In this document: positions 1 through 7,667 of the stretch, one piece after another
Layout of the letters: each line of letters starts with the position of its first letter
How positions within the stretch are numbered: the first letter of the stretch is position 1
Origin: an uncultured Bacteroidales bacterium
GTDB lineage: Bacteria; Bacteroidota; Bacteroidia; Bacteroidales; Paludibacteraceae
Length of the DNA stretch: 60,812 bases
Assembly: GCA_902782665.1 (NCBI GenBank)
Contig: CACZOA010000035.1
Location: forward strand, 1 to 60,812
Direction of reading: 5' to 3'
Made by a program: the position numbers and the translations under genes
The notes under the pieces: model-generated
What the model was told of the DNA's origin: nothing
Databases searched by the model: none
Seen by the model: the letters and a program-made list of their open reading frames with translations, nothing else

Positions 1-44
1 GAATAAAGCAGAGAGTATGATGGTTTTTCTCATAATTTGTAGAT

Positions 45-512
45 TTATTTGCGTATTATTTTAAATGATCGGATGCCAGCGGAAAGGATAAATATACCTG
101 TCTGGTTTGGCATTTTGATGATGGTTTTTCCATCTTCGTCTACTTTTGTTTTTGAGAACGTTGTTCCATTTATCGCAGTAAGGATGACGTATGTATTTGG
201 TTGTGCGTTCTGCACCTCGATTGTCTCTTCGTCTACTTGGATAAATCTTAATGATTCGGAGAAAACTTCTTCTGCTTTTGTCTCGTCACTCTCTGTGAAG
301 TGGTAGTTTTTGACATCTTCAAAATTGTAGCTTGTTTTTTCGTCCTTATTGATCACAAGACTTTCGTTTTGATATGTGATGACAGGGTTGTCGGCTAATA
401 AAAATGATATCTTCGATCCGTTTTTCAATTCAACGGTCATATAATTGGATTCGGCGTGTATGCCTAAAGCCAAACAAATTGACGATAGGACGAAAAGAAA
501 ACGTTTCCTCAT
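45..512 (-). CDS. Small exported protein with T9SS-like C-terminal tail
   Basis: A 155-residue protein of unknown function. An N-terminal signal peptide (about residues 1-20, ending near IHAES) shows export. The N-terminal half (YMTVELKNGSKISFLL) resembles the short strand-rich start common in Bacteroidetes secreted proteins. The last 65 residues (IEVQNAQPNTYVILTAING, then a GIFILSAG turn and a short basic end) look like a Por/T9SS type A sorting domain, or the related immunoglobulin-like tail kept in Bacteroidales. It is transcribed leftward, away from the two-component system, from a box at 586-593. Seen: signal peptide and tail pattern. Inferred: surface or periplasmic location. No enzymatic motif was recognised. 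Confidence 0.75.
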   Translation of the reverse strand: MRKRFLFVLSSICLALGIHAESNYMTVELKNGSKISFLLADNPVITYQNESLVINKDEKTSYNFEDVKNYHFTESDETKAEEVFSESLRFIQVDEETIEVQNAQPNTYVILTAINGTTFSKTKVDEDGKTIIKMPNQTGIFILSAGIRSFKIIRK

Positions 513-585
513 AAAATTATTTTTTTCATTTGACTTGTGTTTAGCTATCCGATAGAATCTGATAATCGAAATAAAGCAATTAATG

Positions 586-593
586 CAAAATTA
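586..593 (-). promoter_or_regulatory. Bacteroidetes -7 box for the small exported protein
   Basis: On the minus strand this reads TAATTTTG, a full match to TAnnTTTG, 74 bases upstream of the start codon at 512. No clear -33 TTTG was found at the usual distance. Confidence 0.5.
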
Positions 594-840
594 TAAAACA
601 TTATAAAAAACGATGATATGTTATACATGTGGATAAATGTTTTGACATGTTATTTAAGTTATTTTAACTAAATTTATATCTTGCAAATCCGTGAAATTCG
701 AATTCAGTAATCCAACTTTATCACCAATAATTTTGGAGTGGAAACAGACACATCAATACTCACACGGATTATTTGCCTCTTTTTTCTGCTTATTCCATTT
801 GTGAATCATGAGTTTTGTGTAGATATGAGAAGAAAAAGAA

Positions 841-848
841 TACCTTTG
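841..848 (+). promoter_or_regulatory. Bacteroidetes -7 box for the response regulator operon
   Basis: TACCTTTG matches TAnnTTTG and lies 26 bases before the ATG at 875. A TTTG at 814-817 could be the -33 element, although the gap (23 bases) is slightly long. The position makes a start upstream of 875 implausible. Confidence 0.5.
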
Positions 849-874
849 CATTCAGTAACAATAATATTCAGGAC

Positions 875-1549
875 ATGAAAATACTTATAGTTGAAGACGA
901 CCAGGGAATGCTGGATGTGATAAGCCAATCTTTGATTAAAGCTCGCTACGTGGTGGAGACGGCTTCCACTTTGAGTGATGCCCGTTCCAAACTTCTCGTT
1001 TATGAATACGACTGTGTTCTTCTTGACATTATGTTGCCGGATGGCAATGGTCTGAGCCTGCTTCAAGAACTGGCAAGTCAAAAAATCAATCGCAACATCA
1101 TTATCCTTTCCGCACGTGATTCTGTCGACGACAAGATCGAGGGTCTTGAACTTGGTGCCGACGATTATCTGCCCAAACCGTTTCATCTGGCAGAACTTCA
1201 TGCACGTATCAGAAGTCTTATGCGTCGTCGACGGGATGGCGAACAGACAATATGTCTTGGCAATGTAGAGCTTAATCCTGATCTGTTCTCTGTCAAGGTG
1301 GATGGTAAGATGTTGGAGGTTAGCCGAAAGGAGTTTGATATATTGCATTATCTGATCAGCCGTCCTGACCGTGTTGTAAGTAAAGAGTCGTTGGCTGAGG
1401 CTGTATGGGGCGACTATATTGACCAGTCGGATAATTTTGACTTTATCTATGCCCATATCAAAAACTTACGCAAGCGTCTGAAGATGGCTTCTGCGGATAT
1501 CGAACTGAAAACTGTCTATGGATTCGGCTACAAAATCACCACACCATGA
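875..1549 (+). CDS. OmpR/PhoB-family response regulator
   Basis: A 224-residue DNA-binding response regulator. The receiver domain (residues 1-115) has the acidic pair D8/D9, the phosphoacceptor D51 in LLDIMLPDGNG, S79 and K101 in the ADDYLPKPF loop. The C-terminal winged helix (about 125-224) has the usual FDILHYLISRPDRVVSKESL segment and the terminal VYGFGYKI wing. The start is the ATG at 875: it gives MKILIVEDD at the N-terminus and lies just after a -7 box, whereas the upstream in-frame TTG at 815 precedes that box. The kinase gene overlaps its end by four bases (ATGA), so the two are translationally coupled. The likely target is the adjacent PepSY gene pair, by analogy with similar Bacteroidetes loci; this is inference. 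Confidence 0.95.
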   Translation: MKILIVEDDQGMLDVISQSLIKARYVVETASTLSDARSKLLVYEYDCVLLDIMLPDGNGLSLLQELASQKINRNIIILSARDSVDDKIEGLELGADDYLPKPFHLAELHARIRSLMRRRRDGEQTICLGNVELNPDLFSVKVDGKMLEVSRKEFDILHYLISRPDRVVSKESLAEAVWGDYIDQSDNFDFIYAHIKNLRKRLKMASADIELKTVYGFGYKITTP

Positions 1550-2835
1550 AACTATTGCATCATATCACTCTCCGTCTCTCTATCCTTATGTCTCTGCTGA
1601 TTCTGTTTTGGAGCGTCCCTTTCTACTACGCCCTGATAGAAGAGGTGAACGATGAAACGGACGATTCTCTTGAAGAGATGGCGGAGACTATCATCAAACG
1701 TACTTTGGCGGGAGAAGAACTGGGTTCTGCTTTCTCTTCCAGCAACAACCAATTCCATATACGTGATGTCTCTGCGGAATATGCGGCTAGTCATGAACAT
1801 ATAAGGTACGAGGATCGTGAGGTTTACGTTAAAGAGATGAGAGAATACGAATCCGCGCGTGTGTTGACTACCATTTATTGTGATGACGACGGTGCTTTTC
1901 ATGAACTTGAGGTTTATACACCTCACATTGAAAAAGACGATCTGCGTGAGACAATCTTCAAATGGATGCTTGCATTAGCTCTGACTCTGCTTTTGGGAAC
2001 GATGTTGCTGAATACGTTCTCGATACGTCTGACCATGAAACCTCTGTACAACTTGTTGAAATGGACGGAGCAGTTCAGACTACACAAAAAAATGTCCAAA
2101 CTTGTGAATCCTACAAACATTCATGAGTTTCGTCAACTCAATGAGACAGTTGAGCAATCTATGTTGAGAAGCCAAAAACAGTTTGAATTGCAGAAAAACT
2201 TCATCGGTAATGCCTCACATGAACTACAGACTCCTCTGGCTGTCTGCATGAACCATCTGGAATTGATGTTGGAAGATCCTAATTTGGAGGAAAAACAGAT
2301 TGTTGAGATTGGCAAAGTCATCAGAACTCTCAAGAACATGACGCAATTAAATCGTACTTTGCTTGTTTTGTCCCGTATAGACAACGGACAATTCACCCAA
2401 AGCGAATGCGTCAGTTTCCGAGAGTTGACAGAGCGGATTCTCACGGATCTGCAATCCATATTCGCTTCAATGGACATCCGCGTCGAAAACAGATCTTCTT
2501 CTGATTTCCAATATGTCATGGATCCGACTTTGGCATCCATGTTGCTCACCAATCTGCTGAAAAATGCCTTCGTCCACAATCGACAAGGTGGACGGATCGT
2601 TTTGGAGAGTAGTGTAGATCATTTCCGTATTTCAAACACAGGAACGGAAAACGCTCTGCCAACCAATCAGATTTTTGAGCCTTTCTACCATTCTCCAGAC
2701 AAACCCAACTCCACAGGATTGGGATTGCCAATAACAAAATCCATTTGCAGACAGAGTGGACTTTACATTAAATACGAATATTTGGATGCGATGCATTGCT
2801 TTGAGGTGGGGAAGGATCATGCAGATTTAAAATAG
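1546..2835 (+). CDS. Sensor histidine kinase
   Basis: A 429-residue membrane kinase that should phosphorylate the upstream regulator. Two membrane segments (about 9-30 and 138-160) bracket a periplasmic sensor region of about 105 residues. A short HAMP-like linker follows. The dimerisation/phosphoacceptor helix has H225 in NASHELQTPLAV. The ATPase domain shows an N box (LLTNLLKNAFVHN) and a G box (STGLGLPITKSI). The C-terminus is short. The start overlaps the end of the regulator gene. The sensor region is acidic in its first half and has no recognised ligand domain, so the signal is unknown; the PepSY-like proteins encoded next door are candidates for modulating it, as an inference from gene order. 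Confidence 0.93.
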   Translation: MKLLHHITLRLSILMSLLILFWSVPFYYALIEEVNDETDDSLEEMAETIIKRTLAGEELGSAFSSSNNQFHIRDVSAEYAASHEHIRYEDREVYVKEMREYESARVLTTIYCDDDGAFHELEVYTPHIEKDDLRETIFKWMLALALTLLLGTMLLNTFSIRLTMKPLYNLLKWTEQFRLHKKMSKLVNPTNIHEFRQLNETVEQSMLRSQKQFELQKNFIGNASHELQTPLAVCMNHLELMLEDPNLEEKQIVEIGKVIRTLKNMTQLNRTLLVLSRIDNGQFTQSECVSFRELTERILTDLQSIFASMDIRVENRSSSDFQYVMDPTLASMLLTNLLKNAFVHNRQGGRIVLESSVDHFRISNTGTENALPTNQIFEPFYHSPDKPNSTGLGLPITKSICRQSGLYIKYEYLDAMHCFEVGKDHADLK

Positions 2836-2865
2836 GAAGTAAAATTTTTTCTCACTTTGGAATAA

Positions 2866-2900
2866 TTTCAGATTCTTTTCAGAATTGCTCCCTTACTTTG
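2866..2900 (+). promoter_or_regulatory. Candidate response-regulator operator and promoter of the PepSY pair
   Basis: Two direct repeats, TTTCAGATT at 2866-2874 and TTTCAGAATT at 2877-2886, start 11 bases apart, the usual periodicity of OmpR/PhoB half-sites. A near-consensus -7 box, TTACTTTG (one mismatch to TAnnTTTG), follows at 2893-2900. The site lies between the kinase gene and the first PepSY gene. Binding is inferred only from arrangement. Confidence 0.45.
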
Positions 2901-2946
2901 CATTCGAATCAAGGGACAATCAATGTTTAACTAAAAAAGAAAAGAG

Positions 2947-3390
2947 ATGAAAAAGTTTATTAAAGTATTCGCAGTAGTTTGTGCCATGAGCGCGCAGACA
3001 CAGGTTTTCGCAGGACAGGACAAGCCAATCAAGATGGAGCAACTTCCTGCAAGTGCACAACAGGTCATCAGCAAGCATTTTGCTGGACATAAAATCGCAT
3101 TGGCAAAAGTAGATTCTGAATTGTTCGGAAAGACATATGATGTCATCTTCACTAACGGAGACAAATTAGAGTTTGACAGTCAGGGCAACTGGTTGGAAGT
3201 GGAGTGCAAGAAAAGTGAAGTGCCTGCCGCACTTGTGCCTGAAGCTATTTCCAAATTTGTGGCAGATTCGTATCCTCAGATGAAGATCTTAGAGATCGAC
3301 CATGACCGCAGAGGTTACGATGTGAAGCTTTCCAATCGTATGGAACTTAAATTCGACAGCCAATATCAGTTGGTGGGCATCGATGACTGA
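2947..3390 (+). CDS. Periplasmic PepSY-like domain protein
   Basis: A 147-residue exported protein. The signal peptide ends near QVFAG (about residue 23). The mature part holds two copies of the PepSY-like (DUF2874) unit: an entry helix with LPASAQQVISKHFAGHKI and a later VPEAISKFVADSYPQMKI, each followed by the strands YDVIFTNGDKLEFDSQGNW and YDVKLSNRMELKFDSQYQL. Such proteins are common beside two-component systems in Bacteroidales and lie in the periplasm. The gene starts 111 bases after the kinase gene, behind its own promoter-like region, and is followed after 28 bases by a lipoprotein of the same family. Function is unknown; a role in signal modulation or as a regulon output is inferred. 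Confidence 0.85.
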   Translation: MKKFIKVFAVVCAMSAQTQVFAGQDKPIKMEQLPASAQQVISKHFAGHKIALAKVDSELFGKTYDVIFTNGDKLEFDSQGNWLEVECKKSEVPAALVPEAISKFVADSYPQMKILEIDHDRRGYDVKLSNRMELKFDSQYQLVGIDD

Positions 3391-3418
3391 TTATGTTTAA
3401 CAAAAAGAAGAAACGACG

Positions 3419-3859
3419 ATGAAGAAGAAACATATTTTTATCAAAACATTCTTCCTGGCCGCTCTCTTTAATTTTGTCGCATGTGACGACGATACGGATT
3501 TGGCTGCCAGTGATGTTCCAAAGGCGGTAGAGCAGACTTTCAACAGTATGTTTGTCAACGTACATCCACAATGGGAGTTGGAAAACAAGCTATATAAGGC
3601 GGAATTTTTCCAGGACGGGCATGAATTTGAAGCCTGTTTCAATTCAGATGGATCGTGGTCGCACACATATAAGGATGTTTATCTTAATGAATTGCCAGAA
3701 CAGGTGACTAACTATGTGAGCACCAGATATGCTGATTATCGCATTGACGATTCAAAATTCGTAAAAACGCCGACAACAGAATACTATCAGTTGGAGTTGG
3801 AGAAAAATGGCAAACGTGACAAGGTTTTGAGGGTCACAGCCAACGGACAAGAACTATAA
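3419..3859 (+). CDS. PepSY-like lipoprotein
   Basis: A 146-residue protein of the same PepSY-like (DUF2874) family as its upstream neighbour, but lipid-anchored: the signal peptide ends in NFVACDDD, with the cysteine at about residue 22. The mature protein again pairs a helix (VPKAVEQTFNSMF) with strands that carry a GHEFEACFNSDGSW turn, then a second unit beginning LPEQVTNYVSTRY. It is probably co-transcribed with 2947-3390 and ends at a strong shared terminator. Having one soluble and one anchored paralogue suggests the two act at different places in the envelope; that division is inference. Confidence 0.82.
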   Translation: MKKKHIFIKTFFLAALFNFVACDDDTDLAASDVPKAVEQTFNSMFVNVHPQWELENKLYKAEFFQDGHEFEACFNSDGSWSHTYKDVYLNELPEQVTNYVSTRYADYRIDDSKFVKTPTTEYYQLELEKNGKRDKVLRVTANGQEL

Positions 3860-3869
3860 ATATCCATTA

Positions 3870-3911
3870 AACCCATGGCCGATTAAGCTAAACGATAATC
3901 AGCCGTGGGTT
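3870..3911. terminator. Bidirectional terminator between the PepSY genes and dgt
   Basis: Arms at 3870-3885 and 3896-3911 pair over 16 positions with two G-U type mismatches, around a 10-base loop. T-rich sequence follows on the plus strand. It lies between convergent genes ending at 3859 and 3941. Confidence 0.8.
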
Positions 3912-3940
3912 ATTTTTATCTGATTTAATTTTGAATTTAT

Positions 3941-5272
3941 TTACAGCGTCGGCAATGAGATGCCTTTGATCTTTCTGTAAAGGTCGAGAGCATAGACGTC
4001 TGTCATGCCGGACACATGGTCGAGCACTGCTAATATTCTTTCGTATGGCGACTCGCTCGACACTGCGAATTGCGACGGGATACGGGCGAGAAGCTGTTTT
4101 GAATATGCTTTGTCTGCATTGAACACTGCGTCGATCTCCTTCTCGATCAGTGTGTAGATGATGTTGTAGCCGGCGATTTCGATGTCGACCACCTCCTTGC
4201 TCTTGTATATTTTCTTCGCCGACACTCTCTGGCACTCTTTGTAGGCGTTGCTCACTCTCTCCGACACATAGTCGATCAGCGAGCCTTCAAACTCCCCTGC
4301 CAAAATCTTTTCCTCATTTTTTATGAAGACGTCGGCACACTCTTCTATCAGCACTCCGATGACGCTGGAACGCAGATAGGCAACCTGTTCATTCACGTCG
4401 TCTACAAACGACATCCTTTCCCGACGTCGTGCCTGCTTCTCCTCCGAGAAGAATCCGAGAAGCAGATTGAATGTCTCATCTTTATCGAGCAGACGCATCT
4501 TCAACGCGTCTTCAATATCCATTATCTCATAGCAGATGTCGTCGGCAGCCTCCACCAGGTAGACGAGGGGATGACGAGAATATTTCCCGTCGGCTTTCTT
4601 TTCTATTCCTAAATAGTCGGCGATTTTCTTGTATGTATCGAAGTCTGACTGGAAGAATCCGAATTTGTTTTTCTTGCCTTTCACATCTGAGGAGATGTAG
4701 GGATACTTCACGATCGACAGCAGAGTAGGGTATGTGAGCACGAATCCGCCCTCACGTCTCCCCTCAAAACGATGGGTAAGCAGACGGAATGCGTTGGCGT
4801 TGCCGTCGAAGTGGGTGAAATCAGCCCATTGCTCATCGGTGATGCCGTATTTGTCTTTCAATTCCATTCCCGCTCCTTCAGAAAAGAACGATGAAATGGC
4901 CGTTTCTCCGCTGTGTCCGAACGGAGGATTGCCCATATCGTGAGCCAGACAGGCTGCTGAAACGATGGATCCAAGGTCTTCGACGTGGTTGGAGATCTCA
5001 TCTCCGTATTTCTCTTTCAGAAATTTTGAGACACGGTTGCCGATAGATCGTCCCACACAGCTCACCTCCAATGAGTGGGTAAGACGGTTGTGCACGAAAA
5101 TGGTATTTGGCAGTGGAAACACCTGGGTTTTGTTTTGCAGACGTCTGAATGGGGCTGAAAAAACAAGACGGTCGTAGTCGCGTTGAAACTCCGTACGGTC
5201 TTGCTCTTTGGGGTCGTGATAGTTTTCCAATCCCAAGCGAATAGTGCAAATCAGTTTATTCCAATCCATCAT
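3941..5272 (-). CDS. dgt: Deoxyguanosinetriphosphate triphosphohydrolase-like HD protein
   Basis: A 443-residue cytoplasmic enzyme of the HD-domain dNTPase family, which splits dGTP (or other dNTPs) into nucleoside and tripolyphosphate. Near the N-terminus are DRTEFQRDYDRLVFSAPFRR and the metal-binding series NRLTHSLEVS then CLAHDMGNPPFGHSGE, which supply the HD histidines and aspartate. VEAADDICYEIMDIEDA contains a further conserved acidic patch. The start is set at the ATG at 5272 (MMDWNKLICTIRLGLENY), because the further upstream in-frame start at 5302 coincides with the -7 box at 5302-5309. The gene is divergent from lpxK. Exact substrate cannot be read from sequence. Confidence 0.92.
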   Translation of the reverse strand: MMDWNKLICTIRLGLENYHDPKEQDRTEFQRDYDRLVFSAPFRRLQNKTQVFPLPNTIFVHNRLTHSLEVSCVGRSIGNRVSKFLKEKYGDEISNHVEDLGSIVSAACLAHDMGNPPFGHSGETAISSFFSEGAGMELKDKYGITDEQWADFTHFDGNANAFRLLTHRFEGRREGGFVLTYPTLLSIVKYPYISSDVKGKKNKFGFFQSDFDTYKKIADYLGIEKKADGKYSRHPLVYLVEAADDICYEIMDIEDALKMRLLDKDETFNLLLGFFSEEKQARRRERMSFVDDVNEQVAYLRSSVIGVLIEECADVFIKNEEKILAGEFEGSLIDYVSERVSNAYKECQRVSAKKIYKSKEVVDIEIAGYNIIYTLIEKEIDAVFNADKAYSKQLLARIPSQFAVSSESPYERILAVLDHVSGMTDVYALDLYRKIKGISLPTL

Positions 5273-5301
5273 TTTCTGACACTTTTTTATATTTGACAAC
5301 A

Positions 5302-5309
5302 CAAATATA
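5302..5309 (-). promoter_or_regulatory. Bacteroidetes -7 box for dgt
   Basis: The minus strand reads TATATTTG, a full TAnnTTTG match about 30 bases upstream of the ATG at 5272. It shares a compact divergent region with the lpxK promoter. Confidence 0.55.
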
Positions 5310-5339
5310 GTAATAAGGGCGGCAAGTTGGTTGGTTTTA

Positions 5340-5371
5340 TTTGCTTTTTAAATCGCAAGAATTTATATTTG
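5340..5371 (+). promoter_or_regulatory. Bacteroidetes -33/-7 promoter for lpxK
   Basis: TTTG at 5340-5343 and TATATTTG at 5364-5371 are separated by 20 bases, which fits the Bacteroidetes primary-sigma promoter in both elements and spacing. It lies 115 bases upstream of the lpxK ATG. Confidence 0.65.
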
Positions 5372-5485
5372 TGATGTTTATGGATGGTAGTGGCTTCCAA
5401 TATTTCCATCATCTGTAAGCGTATGGGCATGGTTATATGTCTGTTTGGTATTAGAGGAACAAAAAAAAGGAAATTAAGGAAAACT

Positions 5486-6577
5486 ATGACTACAAAATCA
5501 CTTTTCAAAGATATTCTCATGGCACCTTTGTCCTGGATTTACGGACTTGTGGTTGTCATACGAAATTTCATGTTTGACGTTGGCTTGTTGAAATCCACAA
5601 AATTTGATATCCCTGTGATTGTTGTAGGCAATATCACTGCTGGAGGTACGGGAAAAACTCCTGTCACTGAGTATCTTGTGAAGCTACTTTCAGAAAAGTT
5701 CCGCACAGCTGTGGTGAGCCGTGGCTATAAGCGTAAGACTAAAGGGTTCATTCTTTCGGATGAAAAGAGCACACCTGATCAGATCGGCGACGAACCGTAT
5801 CAGATCAAACGCAAGTTTCCAGAGGTGGTTTTGGCAGTGGATGAGAAGCGAGTGAGGGCGATAGAGAAGTTGAGCAACGAAGGTTCATACCGTCCGGAAG
5901 TGTTTGTGCTAGACGATGCGTACCAGCACCGTTATGTCACACCGGATATCTCTATTCTTCTTGTAGACTATAACAATCTTATCTACAACGACCGTTTGTT
6001 GCCGTTGGGCAGATTGAGAGAGCCATTAAAGGCAAAAGATAAGGCTTCGATCGTGATTGTGACAAAGTGTCCGAAGGATATCACTCCGATGGAATTGCGT
6101 GTGATCACGATGAATCTGAAGCTGTATCCATATCAGACGTTGTTCTTCTCATATATGGAGTATGGCGATTTGCAGCCTGTGTTCCCATGTGCGAAACAGA
6201 TAGATGCCGATCAGTTGAAAGCTTCGACGGCCTTGTCGCTTACTGGAATCGCGTCGTCAGCTACATTTGAGGAATATGTCAGAAGCCTTACAAACGGCAT
6301 CAAGACAATCAATTTCGCCGACCATCACAAATTGACATTGAAGGATTATAATAAGGTGACGGAGATGTTCGCGGAGATCGACAACAACAGAAAGATTATC
6401 CTTACTACAGAGAAGGATGCTGTGAAGATGATGAATGATGAGACATTCCCGTCGGCATTGAAGAAATACATCTATTATATTCCGATGAATATAAAACTTC
6501 TGAAAGATGAAGAGTCGTTCAACAATTTAATCATCAATTATGTTACAAAGAATAGAAGCTACATGCGCTTATCTTAA
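5486..6577 (+). CDS. lpxK: Tetraacyldisaccharide 4'-kinase
   Basis: A 363-residue inner-membrane-associated kinase of lipid A synthesis that phosphorylates the 4' position of the tetraacyl disaccharide precursor. The start is the ATG at 5486, after an AAGGAAA-type ribosome site; upstream in-frame codons lie in the leader. An N-terminal membrane helix (about residues 8-30, LMAPLSWIYGLVVVIRNFMF) is followed by the P-loop VGNITAGGTGKTPVTEY, the VVSRGYKRKTKGF segment, DEPYQIKRKFPEV and VLDDAYQHR, all family hallmarks. The C-terminal domain contains INFADHHKLTLKDY and LTTEKDAVK. The end overlaps the purine nucleoside phosphorylase gene by 38 bases. Confidence 0.96.
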   Translation: MTTKSLFKDILMAPLSWIYGLVVVIRNFMFDVGLLKSTKFDIPVIVVGNITAGGTGKTPVTEYLVKLLSEKFRTAVVSRGYKRKTKGFILSDEKSTPDQIGDEPYQIKRKFPEVVLAVDEKRVRAIEKLSNEGSYRPEVFVLDDAYQHRYVTPDISILLVDYNNLIYNDRLLPLGRLREPLKAKDKASIVIVTKCPKDITPMELRVITMNLKLYPYQTLFFSYMEYGDLQPVFPCAKQIDADQLKASTALSLTGIASSATFEEYVRSLTNGIKTINFADHHKLTLKDYNKVTEMFAEIDNNRKIILTTEKDAVKMMNDETFPSALKKYIYYIPMNIKLLKDEESFNNLIINYVTKNRSYMRLS

Positions 6578-7358
6578 AAGCCAGACGGAATTGCGTCCAG
6601 AAATCGCCATCATCCTTGGCACAGGTTTGGGCGGTCTGACAGAAGAGATCAGCGTTGAGAAAGAGATACCATATTCACAGATTCCAGGATTCGTGCAGAG
6701 CACAGTGGCGGGGCACTCTGGAAAACTGATATTCGGAACGATTGCGGGAGTTCCAGTGATGGCGATGCAGGGAAGATTCCATTTCTATGAGGGATATCCT
6801 ATGAAAGACGTCACATATCCAGAGGTGGTGATGAAAGGTATGGGAATCAAATATTTGATGGTGAGCAATGCTGCAGGAGGATTGAATCCAGAGTTCAAGG
6901 CAGGCGACATCATGTTGATCACAGACCATATCAACCTCTTCCCAGAACATCCGTTGAGAGGCAAGAATGAGGATTCAATAGGTACTCGTTTCCCAGACAT
7001 GAACAACGCATACAACCGTGATTTGATCGCATTGGCTGAGAGTGTTGCGGCGGCAAACAGAATTCCTTATAAGAAAGGAGTGTATGTCGGCACACAAGGC
7101 CCAACATTCGAGACAGTCGCAGAATACAAGTATTTCCGTCTGATTGGTGGAGACACATGTGGAATGAGCACAGTGCCAGAGATTATCGTGGCGCACTGGG
7201 CAGGCATCAAATGTTTCGGAGTTTCAATCGTATCGAATGCACTTGGCGACGCATTGAATGGTATAGAGACAAATCATGAAGAGGTGCAGCGCAACACCAA
7301 TATCGCAAAAGACAATCTGAAGGTCTTGTTCCGTGAGATGGTGAAGAAAATGAAATGA
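6540..7358 (+). CDS. Purine nucleoside phosphorylase
   Basis: A 272-residue member of the trimeric PNP/MTAP family, which splits purine nucleosides with phosphate for salvage. Visible motifs: ILGTGLGGLTEEI (phosphate loop), PGFVQSTVAGHSGKL, MQGRFHFYEGYP, LMVSNAAGGLNPEF, the long GDIMLITDHINLFPEHPLRG loop, and the C-terminal GMSTVPEIIVAHWAGIKCFG and SNALGD segments. Length is normal. It starts inside lpxK (38-base overlap), so it is translationally linked to that gene; this lpxK-PNP order also recurs in other Bacteroidales, as I recall. Inosine/guanosine specificity is likely from the family but not proved. Symbol left blank because punA and deoD are used inconsistently. Confidence 0.93.
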   Translation: MLQRIEATCAYLKSQTELRPEIAIILGTGLGGLTEEISVEKEIPYSQIPGFVQSTVAGHSGKLIFGTIAGVPVMAMQGRFHFYEGYPMKDVTYPEVVMKGMGIKYLMVSNAAGGLNPEFKAGDIMLITDHINLFPEHPLRGKNEDSIGTRFPDMNNAYNRDLIALAESVAAANRIPYKKGVYVGTQGPTFETVAEYKYFRLIGGDTCGMSTVPEIIVAHWAGIKCFGVSIVSNALGDALNGIETNHEEVQRNTNIAKDNLKVLFREMVKKMK

Positions 7359-7373
7359 AATCAGGTTAGGTTT

Positions 7374-7460
7374 TTTGAGGATTGTTAAGGGCGGAACGCC
7401 CTAACCCCTCTTCCCCTATGCGAGTCCGTAAGGACGAGCATTTGTAAAACTATAACCTCT
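7374..7460. repeat. Dispersed palindromic repeat, family A
   Basis: Starts TTTGAGGATTGTTAAGGGC at 7374-7392, which recurs exactly on the other strand at 28738-28756 and in variant form at both ends of 8543-8652. A GGGCG...CGCCC hairpin and a GTCC-GTAA-GGAC hairpin follow. Confidence 0.6.
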
Positions 7461-7499
7461 AACGAGGTATAGAGAGAAATCTATCTAAATATTTTTCTA

Positions 7500-7610
7500 C
7501 CCATATGTAACGCCTGACGGCGTAAATGGGAATGACCATATGTAGAGACGTCGTATCACGGCGTCTCTATTTTTATCCAGCCAGGGCGACCACAAGGGAT
7601 CGCCCCTACG
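7500..7610. repeat. Stacked palindromes, families B and C
   Basis: Three inverted repeats in a row: ACGCC-tgac-GGCGT inside a CCCAT...ATGGG stem (7500-7530); a TAGAGACG...CGTCTCTA palindrome (7543-7569, family B); and GGGCGA...TCGCCC with a CCACAAGGGA loop (7584-7605, family C). B and C recur elsewhere in the window. Confidence 0.7.
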
Positions 7611-7667
7611 GTCAAAATCCAATTCATCAGACGTATTTCCCAACAATTATGCATTATGCATTATGAA

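Noticed and set aside
806-1456. A 216-codon leftward frame opposite the response regulator
   Set aside because: It is an antisense shadow; the rightward frame has all catalytic residues of a response regulator.
5273-5302. Upstream start of dgt at 5302
   Set aside because: It coincides with the likely -7 box; the family N-terminus starts at the ATG at 5272.
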